NCBI GenBank assembly: GCA_028868535.1
Contig: JAGWUH010000007.1
Location: 41,335 to 105,334 of the forward strand
DNA: 64,000 nucleotides
Source of the DNA: Sphingomonadales bacterium
GTDB taxonomy: Bacteria > Pseudomonadota > Alphaproteobacteria > Sphingomonadales > Sphingomonadaceae
Direction of reading: 5' to 3'
Part shown: positions 1 through 8,893 of the stretch, in pieces
How the letters are laid out: each line of letters starts with the position of its first letter
How positions within the stretch are numbered: the stretch's first letter is position 1
Position numbers and translations under genes: made by a program
The notes under the pieces: model-generated
Told to the model about the DNA's origin: nothing
The model's database searches: none
The model's input: the letters and a program-made list of their open reading frames with translations, nothing else

Positions 1-1450
1 TGCGCGCGGCCAGACCATCGGGTTCGATGCGCACGACGGCGCCGGCATAGGCGGCGAGGCCGCGCGAATCGGTGGCGACGGCCTTGTTCACCGCCTGCCC
101 GGCGGGGGCGTCGGCGCGGACCGTCATCGCGTAGGTGACGCGGCGGGACTGGCCGGGCGCGAGGGCGCCGAGGCGGACGGTGAGGCCGTGGCCGTCGGGG
201 GAGGGAGTGGCGAATTCGGGGTGGGCGACGCCGTCGATGCGGACCGAATCCGGGCGCAGCCGCAGCAGCGGGGAGGCGGAATCGATCACCACGACATCGC
301 GCTTGGCGTGGCTGGCGTCGGGGTTGCGCACGGTCAGCGTGTAGGCAAGCAGGTCCCCGGGCTGCGCGGCGGCGCGGGAGACCGTCTTGGTCAGCGAGAC
401 CGGGCTTGGCGGGCGGTCCACCGGGATGTCGATATGGACGGTGTCGGGCGTGGAAACGGTGAAGGCCGCGCCGAACGACGGCGCGGAAACGAGGACAGGC
501 GTGCCGTCGTGCCGCTTCAGCCCGGCCATGCCGGCGGGATCGGCGGTGGAAGGCGCGCGGTAGGGATCGGGAGGCTGGACGACCAGCCGGTAGCTGCCGC
601 TGCGCACCAGCGGGAAGCGGTATTCGCCGCTGGCGAGGGCGTAGCTGGTGCCGTTGCCGTCGATCACCGGCTGGCCGGTGACGATCGTGCTGGGCCATGG
701 GGTGACGCCGTCCAGCGCGAAGACCTGTGCCGGGGCGCCGCTGGCGGCATCGACGATGGTGACGCGCGCGCCGTCGACCGCGCTGCCGTCCTCGCTGTCG
801 AACACGGTGCCGTAGGGGTCGGCGAGGACGTCGAGCGTCGCCACCGCGATCGGCGTGACGGTGTCCGAGATCATGCAGTGGATCGCGATCTCGTCGCCCG
901 AGGCGACCGAGAGGCGGCAGTCGCCCCGGACCGGGTCGGGGGGAATCGCGGTGGTCGGCATCGCGCCGATGAACACGCCGGTATCGGGGCCGGTCTCATA
1001 GACGGTGATCGTCTCGCGATCGCCGGAGGAGGTGACCAGCTCGGTGGTCAGCGTGTCGACCTTGTCGGGATCGCGATTGGCCTGCGCCGCGACCAGGCGG
1101 AAATAGAACGCATCGCCGATGTAGAGCCGGGTCGATTGCTCGAGCGAGGCGATCGCGGTGTTGCCGTTGATGCCCGGCACCGCCAGCGGGGCGCTGCCGC
1201 AGCGCGACGGGGTGAAGGCGAAGGCGTTGGCCACCGCGGGCGAGTGGACGAAGGTGCTGATCGTGACCGGGCTGGGGGCGACCCCGAAGGTCACGGTGTT
1301 CGAGGACGCGCTCGCCTGCCCGCCCTGGACGGTCCAGTGCGCTTGCGCCGTGTTGCTGATGGCCTGGGCGCGGGCCTGCGGGACGAGCAGTCCCAGCAGC
1401 GCGCACAGCAGCGCCACCGCCACGGCGATCGAGGCGGAGAAAGGCTTCAT
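1..1450 (-). CDS. Secreted DUF11-like repeat protein, partial (C-terminus beyond window)
   Basis: The start codon is at 1450 and the frame stays open to the left edge, giving 483 visible residues. An N-terminal signal peptide ends near AQA (about residues 1-29). A region with the look of an exported beta-sandwich protein follows. Around residues 370-480 there is a DUF11-type segment with the features SLTKTVSRAAAQPGDLLAYT and NPDASHAKRDVVVIDSAS, typical of extracellular Ig-like domains. It is the fourth gene of a minus-strand run with the three exported proteins on its right, 43 bases after the preceding stop. The likely place of action is the cell surface or periplasm. The function is not known from sequence; a structural or adhesive role is inferred from the domain type and neighbours. 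Confidence 0.75.
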   Translation of the reverse strand, partial: MKPFSASIAVAVALLCALLGLLVPQARAQAISNTAQAHWTVQGGQASASSNTVTFGVAPSPVTISTFVHSPAVANAFAFTPSRCGSAPLAVPGINGNTAIASLEQSTRLYIGDAFYFRLVAAQANRDPDKVDTLTTELVTSSGDRETITVYETGPDTGVFIGAMPTTAIPPDPVRGDCRLSVASGDEIAIHCMISDTVTPIAVATLDVLADPYGTVFDSEDGSAVDGARVTIVDAASGAPAQVFALDGVTPWPSTIVTGQPVIDGNGTSYALASGEYRFPLVRSGSYRLVVQPPDPYRAPSTADPAGMAGLKRHDGTPVLVSAPSFGAAFTVSTPDTVHIDIPVDRPPSPVSLTKTVSRAAAQPGDLLAYTLTVRNPDASHAKRDVVVIDSASPLLRLRPDSVRIDGVAHPEFATPSPDGHGLTVRLGALAPGQSRRVTYAMTVRADAPAGQAVNKAVATDSRGLAAYAGAVVRIEPDGLAAR

Positions 1451-1493
1451 GGCGGGGCGGTGGCCGGGACGCGGGGCGGCCCGGCCGTTGCGA

Positions 1494-2555
1494 TCAGTTG
1501 ATCGTCACCCGGAAGCGCAGCGCGCCGGAGGTGCCTGCCGCGAGGTTGCTGAGCGTGCCGGTAACGGTCGGCGGCGTTGCCGAATAGGCGCCGCCGGCCG
1601 CGCCGCCCGAGCAGGTGCTGCCCGAGACCGTGGCGTTGACGAAGATGCCGTAGGCCGACTGGTAGGTCACCGTGGCGGGCAGGGCGTCCGAAATCGCCAG
1701 GTTGGTCGCGGTGGCGGCGCCGGCGCCGTTGGCGACGGCGATGCAATATTCGATGACGGCGCCGGGGATCGCCTTGGGGTTGCTGGCCCCGTTGATCGGG
1801 TCGGAGACGATCGTCGAGTACTTGTTCACGGACAGCACCGCGCCGGCGACAGTGTAATCGCCCTTGACCGAGTACTTGCCGTCGCCCGCGACGTCGCCGC
1901 CGGTGCCGGCTGCGTCGGCGAGCACGGTATCGACGCCGGCGGTGTTGGCGCCGGCGGTGTTGGTCAGCACCGGACCCTCGCTGCCGACGGTGGCGCCGGA
2001 TTCGGCGGTGGCGGTCAGCACAACGCCGGATACCTGGCCGTTGGTGGCGCCGGCCGGGATGTCGGAGACGACGAACACCGTCTTGGTGGTGTCGGCGGCG
2101 AGCTCGTCGATGTAGGTGACCTGGGTGTCGGTCCCGGCATCGTAGGTGCCGTTGCCGTTGGTATCGACGTAGTAGCGGACGTTGCCGACGTCGAACGCGT
2201 CGGTGCCGCCGTGCTGGGCGGTGGCGCCGCTGGCCTGGTTGGTGGCGGCGAGACCGACGTCGATCGTGTCGTTCGAGGCGTTGGTGACGGTGAAGGTCGT
2301 CACCTGCGCCAGTGCGCCCGGGGCCACCGTGGTGGTGGCACCGGCGGTGGTCATTGTCAGCACCACCTTGCGGTCGACGGTGACGGTGTTGGTGGCGGAC
2401 TGCGCGGTCTGCGCGACGGCGCCGACGTTGTAGTTGACCGAGACCGTGTTGGTGATCGTCGCGCCGGCAGTGGTGCCCGCGGCGTGGGCCGATCCGGCGA
2501 GGCCGATCGAGAGCGCGGCGAAGCCTGCCGCTTGCAGCAGCCTGTATTTCTTCAT
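1494..2555 (-). CDS. Secreted DUF11-domain protein
   Basis: This is a 353-aa protein with a clear signal peptide starting MKKYRLLQAAG and ending AHA near residue 25. The ATG at 2555 is preferred over an in-frame TTG nine bases upstream because an AGGGG lies about 10 bases before it. The body is Ala/Thr/Val/Gly rich and Cys poor, as in extracellular beta-sandwich proteins. The C-terminal part carries the motif SDPINGASNPKAIPGAVIEY, shared almost word for word with the divergent adhesin at 4379, then a DUF11-like domain that ends the protein exactly at RVTIN. A middle segment (YYVDTNGNGTYDAGTDTQ) resembles a Ca-binding dockerin-like loop. Function unknown; a surface or matrix protein is inferred. 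Confidence 0.8.
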   Translation of the reverse strand: MKKYRLLQAAGFAALSIGLAGSAHAAGTTAGATITNTVSVNYNVGAVAQTAQSATNTVTVDRKVVLTMTTAGATTTVAPGALAQVTTFTVTNASNDTIDVGLAATNQASGATAQHGGTDAFDVGNVRYYVDTNGNGTYDAGTDTQVTYIDELAADTTKTVFVVSDIPAGATNGQVSGVVLTATAESGATVGSEGPVLTNTAGANTAGVDTVLADAAGTGGDVAGDGKYSVKGDYTVAGAVLSVNKYSTIVSDPINGASNPKAIPGAVIEYCIAVANGAGAATATNLAISDALPATVTYQSAYGIFVNATVSGSTCSGGAAGGAYSATPPTVTGTLSNLAAGTSGALRFRVTIN

Positions 2556-2646
2556 GATTGCCAACCCCTAAGCATCACTGCTCATGCATTTCCTCAACAA
2601 TCGCACGAGCGGTGGAGTTCGAATGCGGTGGACCGCCCCGTTGCGT

Positions 2647-3117
2647 TCAGCGAACCACCGCGTGGTATTCGACGACGCCGTCGCCGCCGGGCGGGATCGC
2701 CGCGATCACCCAGCGCACCTGGGTCACGTCCGCCGCCTGCGCCGGCCGCGAGCCGCCCTTGCCGTCCGGGACGACCAGCGCGGCGAGCGCGCCCCAGTTG
2801 CGGCCGCCATCGACCGAGGCCTCGAACGTGCCGAAGCCGTCGTCGGCCAGCCGCACCGCCGCGGGCAGCGGGTTGGTGACGACGAAATGTTCGGCCGGGC
2901 GGGCGCCGCCGTTGCGGTAGCGGGTCGAGAATACCAGCCGGTCGCCGGGGAACACCCGCGTCGCCGGGACCAGGACGTGGCGTTCGCGCCCGTCCTCGCG
3001 GACGACGCGATCGACCTTGACCTCGCTGGCGAGCTGGACCTCGCCGGCGAGCGCGGGCGTCGCCAGGCCGAAAGTGATGCCCGCGAGGGCGGCAAGCAGG
3101 ATGCGGATGCGGTTCAC
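2647..3117 (-). CDS. Small secreted protein with DUF11-like fold
   Basis: This is a 156-aa exported protein with a GTG start and a signal peptide ending ALAGE near residue 25. The mature part is a single beta-rich domain (VPATRVFPGDRLVFSTRYRN, then VVTNPLPAAVRLADD), the pattern of one DUF11-type unit, ending in VEYHAVVR. It sits 11 bases downstream of the DUF11 gene that starts at 4106 and 91 bases upstream of the next, so co-transcription is likely. Because it is a single short domain it may be an accessory or capping subunit of the same surface structure, but that is inference. No enzyme motif is visible. Confidence 0.75.
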   Translation of the reverse strand: MNRIRILLAALAGITFGLATPALAGEVQLASEVKVDRVVREDGRERHVLVPATRVFPGDRLVFSTRYRNGGARPAEHFVVTNPLPAAVRLADDGFGTFEASVDGGRNWGALAALVVPDGKGGSRPAQAADVTQVRWVIAAIPPGGDGVVEYHAVVR

Positions 3118-3128
3118 GGCGGGTTTCC

Positions 3129-4106
3129 TCAGTTGATCCTGACCTGGAAGGTGATGGTGCGATCGGGCGCGCCGCCGGCAAACGAGCCGAGCGCGACGTC
3201 GATGCCCGACGCGCCGGCGGTGCCGGCATCGGCATCGGCGGCGTCGGACAGCGCCGCGCCATTCAGCGCCAGCGTGCCGGCACGGTAGCTGGTACCGGCG
3301 GGAATCGCGTCGGTGACGTGGACGCCGGTGGCAGTGCCGGAGCCGGCCGCGTGCGCGACCAGCGTGTAGGTGACGGTGGCGCCGGGCACGGGCGAGGTGC
3401 CGCCGAACGGATCGGCGATCGTCGCGGACTTTGCCAGCGTGATCGAGACCAGGCTGGCGACCATGGTGGCGAGCGCGTTCTGATCGGCGTGGCTGGAGCC
3501 GACGACGGCGTCGACGCCGCCGTCGCCACGGCCGGTGAACGTCGTGCCCGGGGCGCCGGAGCCGGTGGTGGCGATTGCCGTCAGCCGCACCTGGCTGGTC
3601 TGGGCGTCGCTGGCACCGGCGGGCAGCGCGACGATCACGAAAACCTTGATCGAGCCGTCGGCCGCGAGCGCGGCGGAGGCGGCGCCGTTGGCGATCACGG
3701 TATCGACGCCGGGATCGTAGGCGCCGTTGCCGTTGCTGTCGATCGCGAGCGCCTGGATCGTGCCGGTGAAGGCGTTGCCGGTGACGGTAGGGTTCGCGGT
3801 GAGGGTGAACGCCTCGCCGCCGTTGCCGGTGTTGGTCACCTGGTAGGCGAGCACGGCCGGGGCCGCGCCCGCGGCGACCGGGCCGGCGGTGAGCGGCGCC
3901 ACCGCGACGTCGAGCAACTCGGCGACTTTCACCGTGACCGTGTTGGACGTCACCGAGGCGGTGGCCGCACCGGTCGAATAGGTCGCGGTGGCGACGTTGG
4001 CGATGTCGGTCCCGGCGGCGACGCCGGCCGCCAGCGCGGCGGGCGCGGCAAGCGCCGCGACGAGCGCGGTGGTGCCGGCGGAGATCAGGCGAAATCGGTT
4101 GTCCAT
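3129..4106 (-). CDS. Secreted DUF11-domain protein, first gene of the run
   Basis: This is a 325-aa protein with a signal peptide (MDNRFRLISAGTTALVAALA, cleavage near ALAA) and an Ala/Gly/Thr/Val-rich body. It has the same plan as the 353-aa neighbour: an N-terminal beta domain (NVATATYSTG, SNTVTVKVAELLDVAV), a dockerin-like SNGNGAYDPGVDT segment, and a C-terminal DUF11-type domain with SVTLAKSATI-like and PVPGATVTYTL features, ending at QVRIN. It is closest to the divergent control region and so is probably the first gene of the operon. A consensus CtrA site lies 24 bases before its start codon. Function unknown; a paralogue of its operon neighbours. Confidence 0.8.
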   Translation of the reverse strand: MDNRFRLISAGTTALVAALAAPAALAAGVAAGTDIANVATATYSTGAATASVTSNTVTVKVAELLDVAVAPLTAGPVAAGAAPAVLAYQVTNTGNGGEAFTLTANPTVTGNAFTGTIQALAIDSNGNGAYDPGVDTVIANGAASAALAADGSIKVFVIVALPAGASDAQTSQVRLTAIATTGSGAPGTTFTGRGDGGVDAVVGSSHADQNALATMVASLVSITLAKSATIADPFGGTSPVPGATVTYTLVAHAAGSGTATGVHVTDAIPAGTSYRAGTLALNGAALSDAADADAGTAGASGIDVALGSFAGGAPDRTITFQVRIN

Positions 4107-4378
4107 GCCATCGGCCTACACCGATCGCAGTTAAATAGGGTTTAATGCCTAGGTAAATGTTCGTATAGATTTACGGCACTTGTTAAGCCTTGCCGGATGC
4201 TTGCCCCATCACGGCGCGGAAATCCCGAAATTGTATGTGCGGGACAGCGTTAATTGGCGGGTGCGCGTAATTAACAGGCTGAAAACCGTTATCCATTAGA
4301 AGTGACGGCGATCATTAACGCCGGAATTTCATCCGGTCGATCAACAATCGTGCTTTTTCAAGGACTTGTGTTCGATCG
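4107..4378. promoter_or_regulatory. Divergent AT-rich control region of the DUF11/CshA locus
   Basis: This 272-bp gap separates the minus-strand DUF11 run from the plus-strand adhesin and is clearly richer in A and T than its surroundings. It holds a CtrA-type site (listed separately) and a 7-bp inverted repeat, GTTAATT at 4249-4255 and AATTAAC at 4269-4275. Several further TTAA half-sites occur. No coding frame is convincing. The promoters themselves cannot be placed with confidence. Confidence 0.5.
4130..4145 (-). promoter_or_regulatory. Consensus CtrA-type binding site
   Basis: Read on the minus strand this is TTAA-ACCCTAT-TTAAC, an exact match to the alphaproteobacterial CtrA consensus TTAA-N7-TTAAC. 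It lies 24 bases upstream of the start codon of the first DUF11 gene. CtrA is a cell-cycle regulator that often controls surface structures and motility in this class. Control of this operon by CtrA is inferred from the site alone. Confidence 0.5.
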
Positions 4379-6271
4379 ATGTTCGCTCAATCGCTCAGCA
4401 TGGGAATGTCGCGGCGGCTGCGGGCGTGGCTTGGCTGGCTGGCGGCGGCGTTGCTGGCCGCGATCCTGGCGTCGGCGCCGGCCCGGGCTGCCAACTGCAC
4501 GATGGCCACCGCGCAGGGCGCGACCGGGCCGGCGAACTGGCAGTCCTATTGCTGGATCGATTTCTCCACGTACGTCGATGCCACCGCTCGGTCCGCGGGC
4601 GGGCAGAACTTCAGCCTGGCGCTGCAGGACGGCACCGTGCTGGCGTTCAACATGAAGGTCAGCGGCGCGGCGATCGCGCCTTCGGCCTCGCCGACGTGGA
4701 GCGGCGCGGCGGTGGGCAACACCGCGTTCCTTGGCATCGCCGGGAAGCCGGCGCTGTACCAGTCGGCGGCCGGGACGACGACGATCGCCATTTCCGCGAT
4801 CACGCTGACGCCGCCGGCCGGGGGCGGGACGGTGACGTCGTACATGTTCGTGGCCGGCGATGCCGAGTCCTCGAACGACGGGGAATCGCTGAAGTTCGTC
4901 ACCAACGGCGGCGGCTGGCAGTTGCTCGACCAATCGGGTCCGATCAGCGGCAGCACTTATCCCACTGCCGCCGGCGCCGGCACCGGCACCTACACCGTCA
5001 CCGGCGTCGCGGGGACCGTCGGCGCCTACATCGTCGGCACCAGCACGCCGACGACGCTGACCACGACGCTGGTGGGGGGCGGGCTGCAGGGGGCGATGTT
5101 CGCGGTGCGCTTCGCGTCGATCCAGTTGACGACGCGGATCACCGGCGCGCGCGCCGCGGCGGCGGACCAGTTCGCGTTCTCGATCAATGCCACCAATGGC
5201 GGCGCGACGCTGTCCGCCGGCACCAGCAGCGGCACCGGGCTCGGCCCGTTCACCGCCGCGTCGCTGTCGAGCACCAGCGCCCTGCCGTTGACGCTGAACC
5301 AGGCGATGGCCGCCGGATCGGCCAACGCGATCGGGCACTATCGCTCGCTGCTGACCTGCACCAACAGCGCCGCCGGCTCGACGACGCCGATGCCCGGCGG
5401 CGTCGCCACCACCAGCTACAGCTTCGGCGCGATGCAGTTCGGCGACAACGTCGCCTGTACCTACACGATGACGCCCTATCCGCACCTGACGCTGGCGAAG
5501 GCGCTGGGCGGCGGGGGGCGGCAGTTCGCCAACGACCAGTTCGAGCTGCGGATCGACGCCGGTACGACCACTGTCGCCACCACCACGACCACCGGCACCG
5601 GCACGACGGTGGGCAACGGCGTGACCACGCCGTACCAGGCGACGGCGGGGACGACGTACCGCTTCTACGAGCAGGGGGCGGGCGCGACCAGCCTGGGCCA
5701 GTACACGGCGACGATGGCGTGCAGCAACGCCTGGAGCGGCTCGTCGACGGTGCTGGCCGGCGCGCCGGGCGGGAGCATCACCCCGCAGATGGGCGACGTC
5801 ATCACCTGCACGATCACCAACACGCGGATCGCCGCCAATGCGCTGCTGACGATCCTCAAGAGCTCATCGCTGGTGTCGGACCCGGTGAACGGGACGAACA
5901 ACCCCAAGTTCATTCCCGGCGCCATCGTCCGCTATGCGTTCACCGTCGCCAACACCGGGCCGAGCGCGGTGGACAGCAATTCGCTGTGGCTGGTCGATAC
6001 GCTGCCGGCCACGCTGAGCGTCGGCACCGCCGCCTCGCCGGTGTTCGCCCAGGGCACGCCGGGCAGCGGGTTGACCTTCACCAGCGGCACCGACCTGCGG
6101 TTCTCGAGCGCATCGAGCCCGCCGGCATCGTTCGCGGCCTGCAATTATACCCCGGTCTCGGCCTACGACAGCGCGGTGCGCTATGTCTGCCTGAACCCGA
6201 AGGGGGCGATGGCGGGCTCCACCGGGACGCCCCCGTCGTTCACGCTGAGCATCCAGGCCCGCGTCAACTGA
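4379..6271 (+). CDS. CshA/CshB-like fibrillar adhesin-related protein with DUF11 C-terminus
   Basis: This is a 630-aa exported protein. After a signal peptide (hydrophobic stretch about residues 15-38, cleavage near ARAANC) comes a domain with YCWIDFSTYVDATARSAGGQ that resembles the non-repetitive adhesive domain of CshA-type fibrillar adhesins. Two Thr/Gly-rich beta segments follow, each with paired Cys residues, then a C-terminal DUF11-type domain with SDPVNGTNNPKFIPGAIVRY that closely matches the 353-aa protein on the other strand; the protein ends in SIQARVN. The start at 4379 is the first ATG; an in-frame ATG at 4400 is possible. It is divergent from the DUF11 run and the shared motif suggests both units build one surface structure. 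Adhesion is inferred from family resemblance. Confidence 0.75.
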   Translation: MFAQSLSMGMSRRLRAWLGWLAAALLAAILASAPARAANCTMATAQGATGPANWQSYCWIDFSTYVDATARSAGGQNFSLALQDGTVLAFNMKVSGAAIAPSASPTWSGAAVGNTAFLGIAGKPALYQSAAGTTTIAISAITLTPPAGGGTVTSYMFVAGDAESSNDGESLKFVTNGGGWQLLDQSGPISGSTYPTAAGAGTGTYTVTGVAGTVGAYIVGTSTPTTLTTTLVGGGLQGAMFAVRFASIQLTTRITGARAAAADQFAFSINATNGGATLSAGTSSGTGLGPFTAASLSSTSALPLTLNQAMAAGSANAIGHYRSLLTCTNSAAGSTTPMPGGVATTSYSFGAMQFGDNVACTYTMTPYPHLTLAKALGGGGRQFANDQFELRIDAGTTTVATTTTTGTGTTVGNGVTTPYQATAGTTYRFYEQGAGATSLGQYTATMACSNAWSGSSTVLAGAPGGSITPQMGDVITCTITNTRIAANALLTILKSSSLVSDPVNGTNNPKFIPGAIVRYAFTVANTGPSAVDSNSLWLVDTLPATLSVGTAASPVFAQGTPGSGLTFTSGTDLRFSSASSPPASFAACNYTPVSAYDSAVRYVCLNPKGAMAGSTGTPPSFTLSIQARVN

Positions 6272-6385
6272 ACCGCCGCAGGGCCGGTCGGCGGCGGCGC
6301 GTCCAGGCCACAAGGGAGGGCGGGCGCACAGGCACCCGCCCCCAGGGTGGACACGGCGCATGCGACTGTCACCGTGCGGGAACGC

Positions 6386-8893
6386 TCAGAAGTTGACGGT
6401 GGCGTCGATGCCGAAGGTGCGCGGCGCGTTGAAGTTGCCGTAGTCGCCCTGCACGTTGCCGATGGCGCCCGCGTAGATGTTCGAGGTCTGCACCGAAGGC
6501 AGGCTGTTCGAGGGATCGCGGCGGAACACGTACTGGGTATCGAACATGTTGCGCACCCAGGCGCCGAACGTCAGCTTCTGCCCGCCGGGGCCGACCGCGA
6601 CGTTGGCCACCGACAGCCGGCCGTTGACCACGAACGAGGCATCGTTGTGGGTGGCGAACTGGTCGAAGGCCTGGGTCGACTGCGAGTAGTTGGCATCGAG
6701 GTGCAGGCGGACCGAGGCGCTGGTCTTCGCGATCGGCAGTTCGTAGTCGATCGAGCCCGACGCGGCATTGCGCGGCGTGAAGACAATGTAGAACTTCTGC
6801 AGGACCGTGGATACGTTGCCCGTGGCGACGCCGGCGGCGGTGCGCTCGGTGAGGGTGATCGGGATCGCCGGGATGTCGGTGTAGGTGTAGGCATAGCTGG
6901 CGTTCAGCGTCAGCCCTTCGATCGGGCGCACCGTCAGGTCGGCCTCGACGCCGCGGATCCTGGTGACGCCGGGGGCGTTTATGGTGACGAGGTTGTTGAA
7001 CGTGCCCGTCGCCGTCGGCTGCAGCGTCGAGATGTCGACCTGGCTGTTCTTGCGGTCCATGATGTAGCCGGCGAGGTTGAGGCGTGCCTTGTGGTCGAAC
7101 AGGTCGGTCTTCAGGCCGACTTCGTAGGACTTCAGGTCCTCCGGATCGAACGCCTGGTAATCGGCCGTCCGCGACGAGGCGCCGCCGGCGCGGTAGCCGG
7201 TCGCGTACTTGGCGTAGAGGTGGATGTCCGGGGTCGCGTCCCAGGCCAGCGTGACCATCGGGTTGAAGCGGTTCCAGCTCTTGTCCAGCGGCCGGTAGCC
7301 GTTGGCGGTCGCCGCGGCAGTGTTCACGTCGTAGTTGATGTTGCGCGAGAAGTGCAGCACGCCGCGCTTGGTGTCGTGCGTGTAGCGCGCGCCCACCGTC
7401 AGGTGCAGGGCATTGCCGGCGTTGTAGGTCATCTGGCCGTAGGCGGCATAGCTCTTCGACCAGACTTCCGAGGCACGGTCGATCGAGCGGCAGCCGGGTT
7501 GCGAGCCGAAGCCGGCCGAGCCGGTGCACGGGTCGAGCACGGTGACCGCGGTCAGGGTCGGGTTGAACGCCATCGAGTTCGGCGTGGCGGCGTCGTCGGT
7601 GACGTGTTCCTTGAAGTAGTAGAGGCCGGCGACATAGTCGACCGGGCCGATCGAGCCCACCGCCTGCAGCTCCTGGCTGAACTGGCGCTGATAGAGATCG
7701 GCGAGGCTGTAGCGGCTGAAGTTGCAGCCGCTGCCGGTGCAGTTCAGGCCGACTGCGGGGACGCGGTGCGCGCCGCCCGAATTGTCCCACTGCGTTGCAT
7801 CGACGCCGCGCCAGGCGGTGATCGAGCGGACTTCCAGCTCGGGCGAGTGGTGCCACTTGAAGGTGTTGGTGAAGCCGTGGGTCTTGTCGATGCTCGGCTG
7901 CTGCGGCACGCCGATGTCGGCGACGTCCATGCGCGTCGTGCCGTTGACCTTGACCAGCGGCGACAGCGGCTTGATCGCGCCCGTCAGCGAGGTGAACGCG
8001 GTGCCGGGAAGGGCGCAAGCCGAAGCGGCAGCCTGGGCGCCGGCGACGCAGCCGTTGGGGTTGGTGTTGAGCAGCTGGCTGTAGAACGGCGAGTTCTTGT
8101 CCTGCGCGACATCGTACGAGAAATCGTTGGTGATCGCGTCCGTCGGCTGCCAGCGCGCGGTCACGCGCAGGCCCTTGCGGTCATAGTAGTTCCAGCCGGT
8201 CTGGCCGGCCAGGGGGTTCTTCGTGGTGGCGCCCTGGTACTGGACGATGCCGTCGAACTTCAGCGACAGGTTCATGAACTTCGGCAGGTCGATGTGGCCT
8301 TCGGCCGTGTGCGAGCCATAGTTGCCGATGCCGCCGGAGAAGCGGCCGCCGAACTCGCCCGAAGGCGCGCGGGTGACGATCGACAGCGCGCCGCCTTCGG
8401 TGTTGCGGCCGAACAGCGTGCCCTGCGGCCCCTTGAGCACCTCGATGCGTTCGACGTCGAACAGTGCGGCGTTGAGCCCGTGCTGGCGGCCGAGATAGAC
8501 GCCGTCGATGTAGATGCCGACGCCCTGCTCGCGCGCGGGCTGGTTGGCGTCGAGCGGGACGATGCCGCGGATGCCGACGGTCAGCGCCGACTGGCGGGCC
8601 TCGAAGGTGGCGACCCGGAGCGAGGGCACGGCGCCGTCGGCGAGGTCGTAGAGGCTCTGGACGTGGCGCTTCTTGATGTCCTCGGTGCCCATCACCGCCA
8701 TCGCGATCGGCGTCTTCTGCAGGCTGGTTTCGCGCTTGGTCGCGGTGACGACGATCTCGGTCAGGCCCGAATTGTCCTGCGTGGCGGCGGCATCGGTTGC
8801 GGCGGCTTCGCCATCGGCGGCAAATGCCGGCGCGGCCAGCAGCGCAATGGCCATCGCGCCGAGCGCGGTCGAGAATCGGTAGGCAATCGACAT
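6386..8893 (-). CDS. TonB-dependent outer-membrane receptor
   Basis: This 835-aa receptor starts at the ATG at 8893, preceded by AGGGGAAA; longer frames upstream lack a signal peptide. Residues 1-24 are the signal peptide (ends AFAAD). The plug domain follows with the TonB-box-like EIVVTATKRETSLQKTPIAM, the internal GIYIDGVYLGRQHGL and the hallmark ERIEVLKGPQGTLFGRNTEG. The rest is a beta-barrel ending TFGIDATVNF with the aromatic C-terminal residue used by the BAM machinery. This is the sphingomonad type of receptor that takes up plant-derived, aromatic or other large organic substrates with energy from TonB-ExbBD; the substrate cannot be read from the sequence. It faces a second receptor gene across a 412-bp gap. 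Confidence 0.93.
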   Translation of the reverse strand: MSIAYRFSTALGAMAIALLAAPAFAADGEAAATDAAATQDNSGLTEIVVTATKRETSLQKTPIAMAVMGTEDIKKRHVQSLYDLADGAVPSLRVATFEARQSALTVGIRGIVPLDANQPAREQGVGIYIDGVYLGRQHGLNAALFDVERIEVLKGPQGTLFGRNTEGGALSIVTRAPSGEFGGRFSGGIGNYGSHTAEGHIDLPKFMNLSLKFDGIVQYQGATTKNPLAGQTGWNYYDRKGLRVTARWQPTDAITNDFSYDVAQDKNSPFYSQLLNTNPNGCVAGAQAAASACALPGTAFTSLTGAIKPLSPLVKVNGTTRMDVADIGVPQQPSIDKTHGFTNTFKWHHSPELEVRSITAWRGVDATQWDNSGGAHRVPAVGLNCTGSGCNFSRYSLADLYQRQFSQELQAVGSIGPVDYVAGLYYFKEHVTDDAATPNSMAFNPTLTAVTVLDPCTGSAGFGSQPGCRSIDRASEVWSKSYAAYGQMTYNAGNALHLTVGARYTHDTKRGVLHFSRNINYDVNTAAATANGYRPLDKSWNRFNPMVTLAWDATPDIHLYAKYATGYRAGGASSRTADYQAFDPEDLKSYEVGLKTDLFDHKARLNLAGYIMDRKNSQVDISTLQPTATGTFNNLVTINAPGVTRIRGVEADLTVRPIEGLTLNASYAYTYTDIPAIPITLTERTAAGVATGNVSTVLQKFYIVFTPRNAASGSIDYELPIAKTSASVRLHLDANYSQSTQAFDQFATHNDASFVVNGRLSVANVAVGPGGQKLTFGAWVRNMFDTQYVFRRDPSNSLPSVQTSNIYAGAIGNVQGDYGNFNAPRTFGIDATVNF

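Noticed and set aside
188..2879. Long plus-strand open frames opposite the DUF11 genes
   Set aside because: They are rich in Arg/Gly/Ala from antisense reading of high-GC codons, lack signal peptides or family motifs, and the minus-strand genes explain the region.
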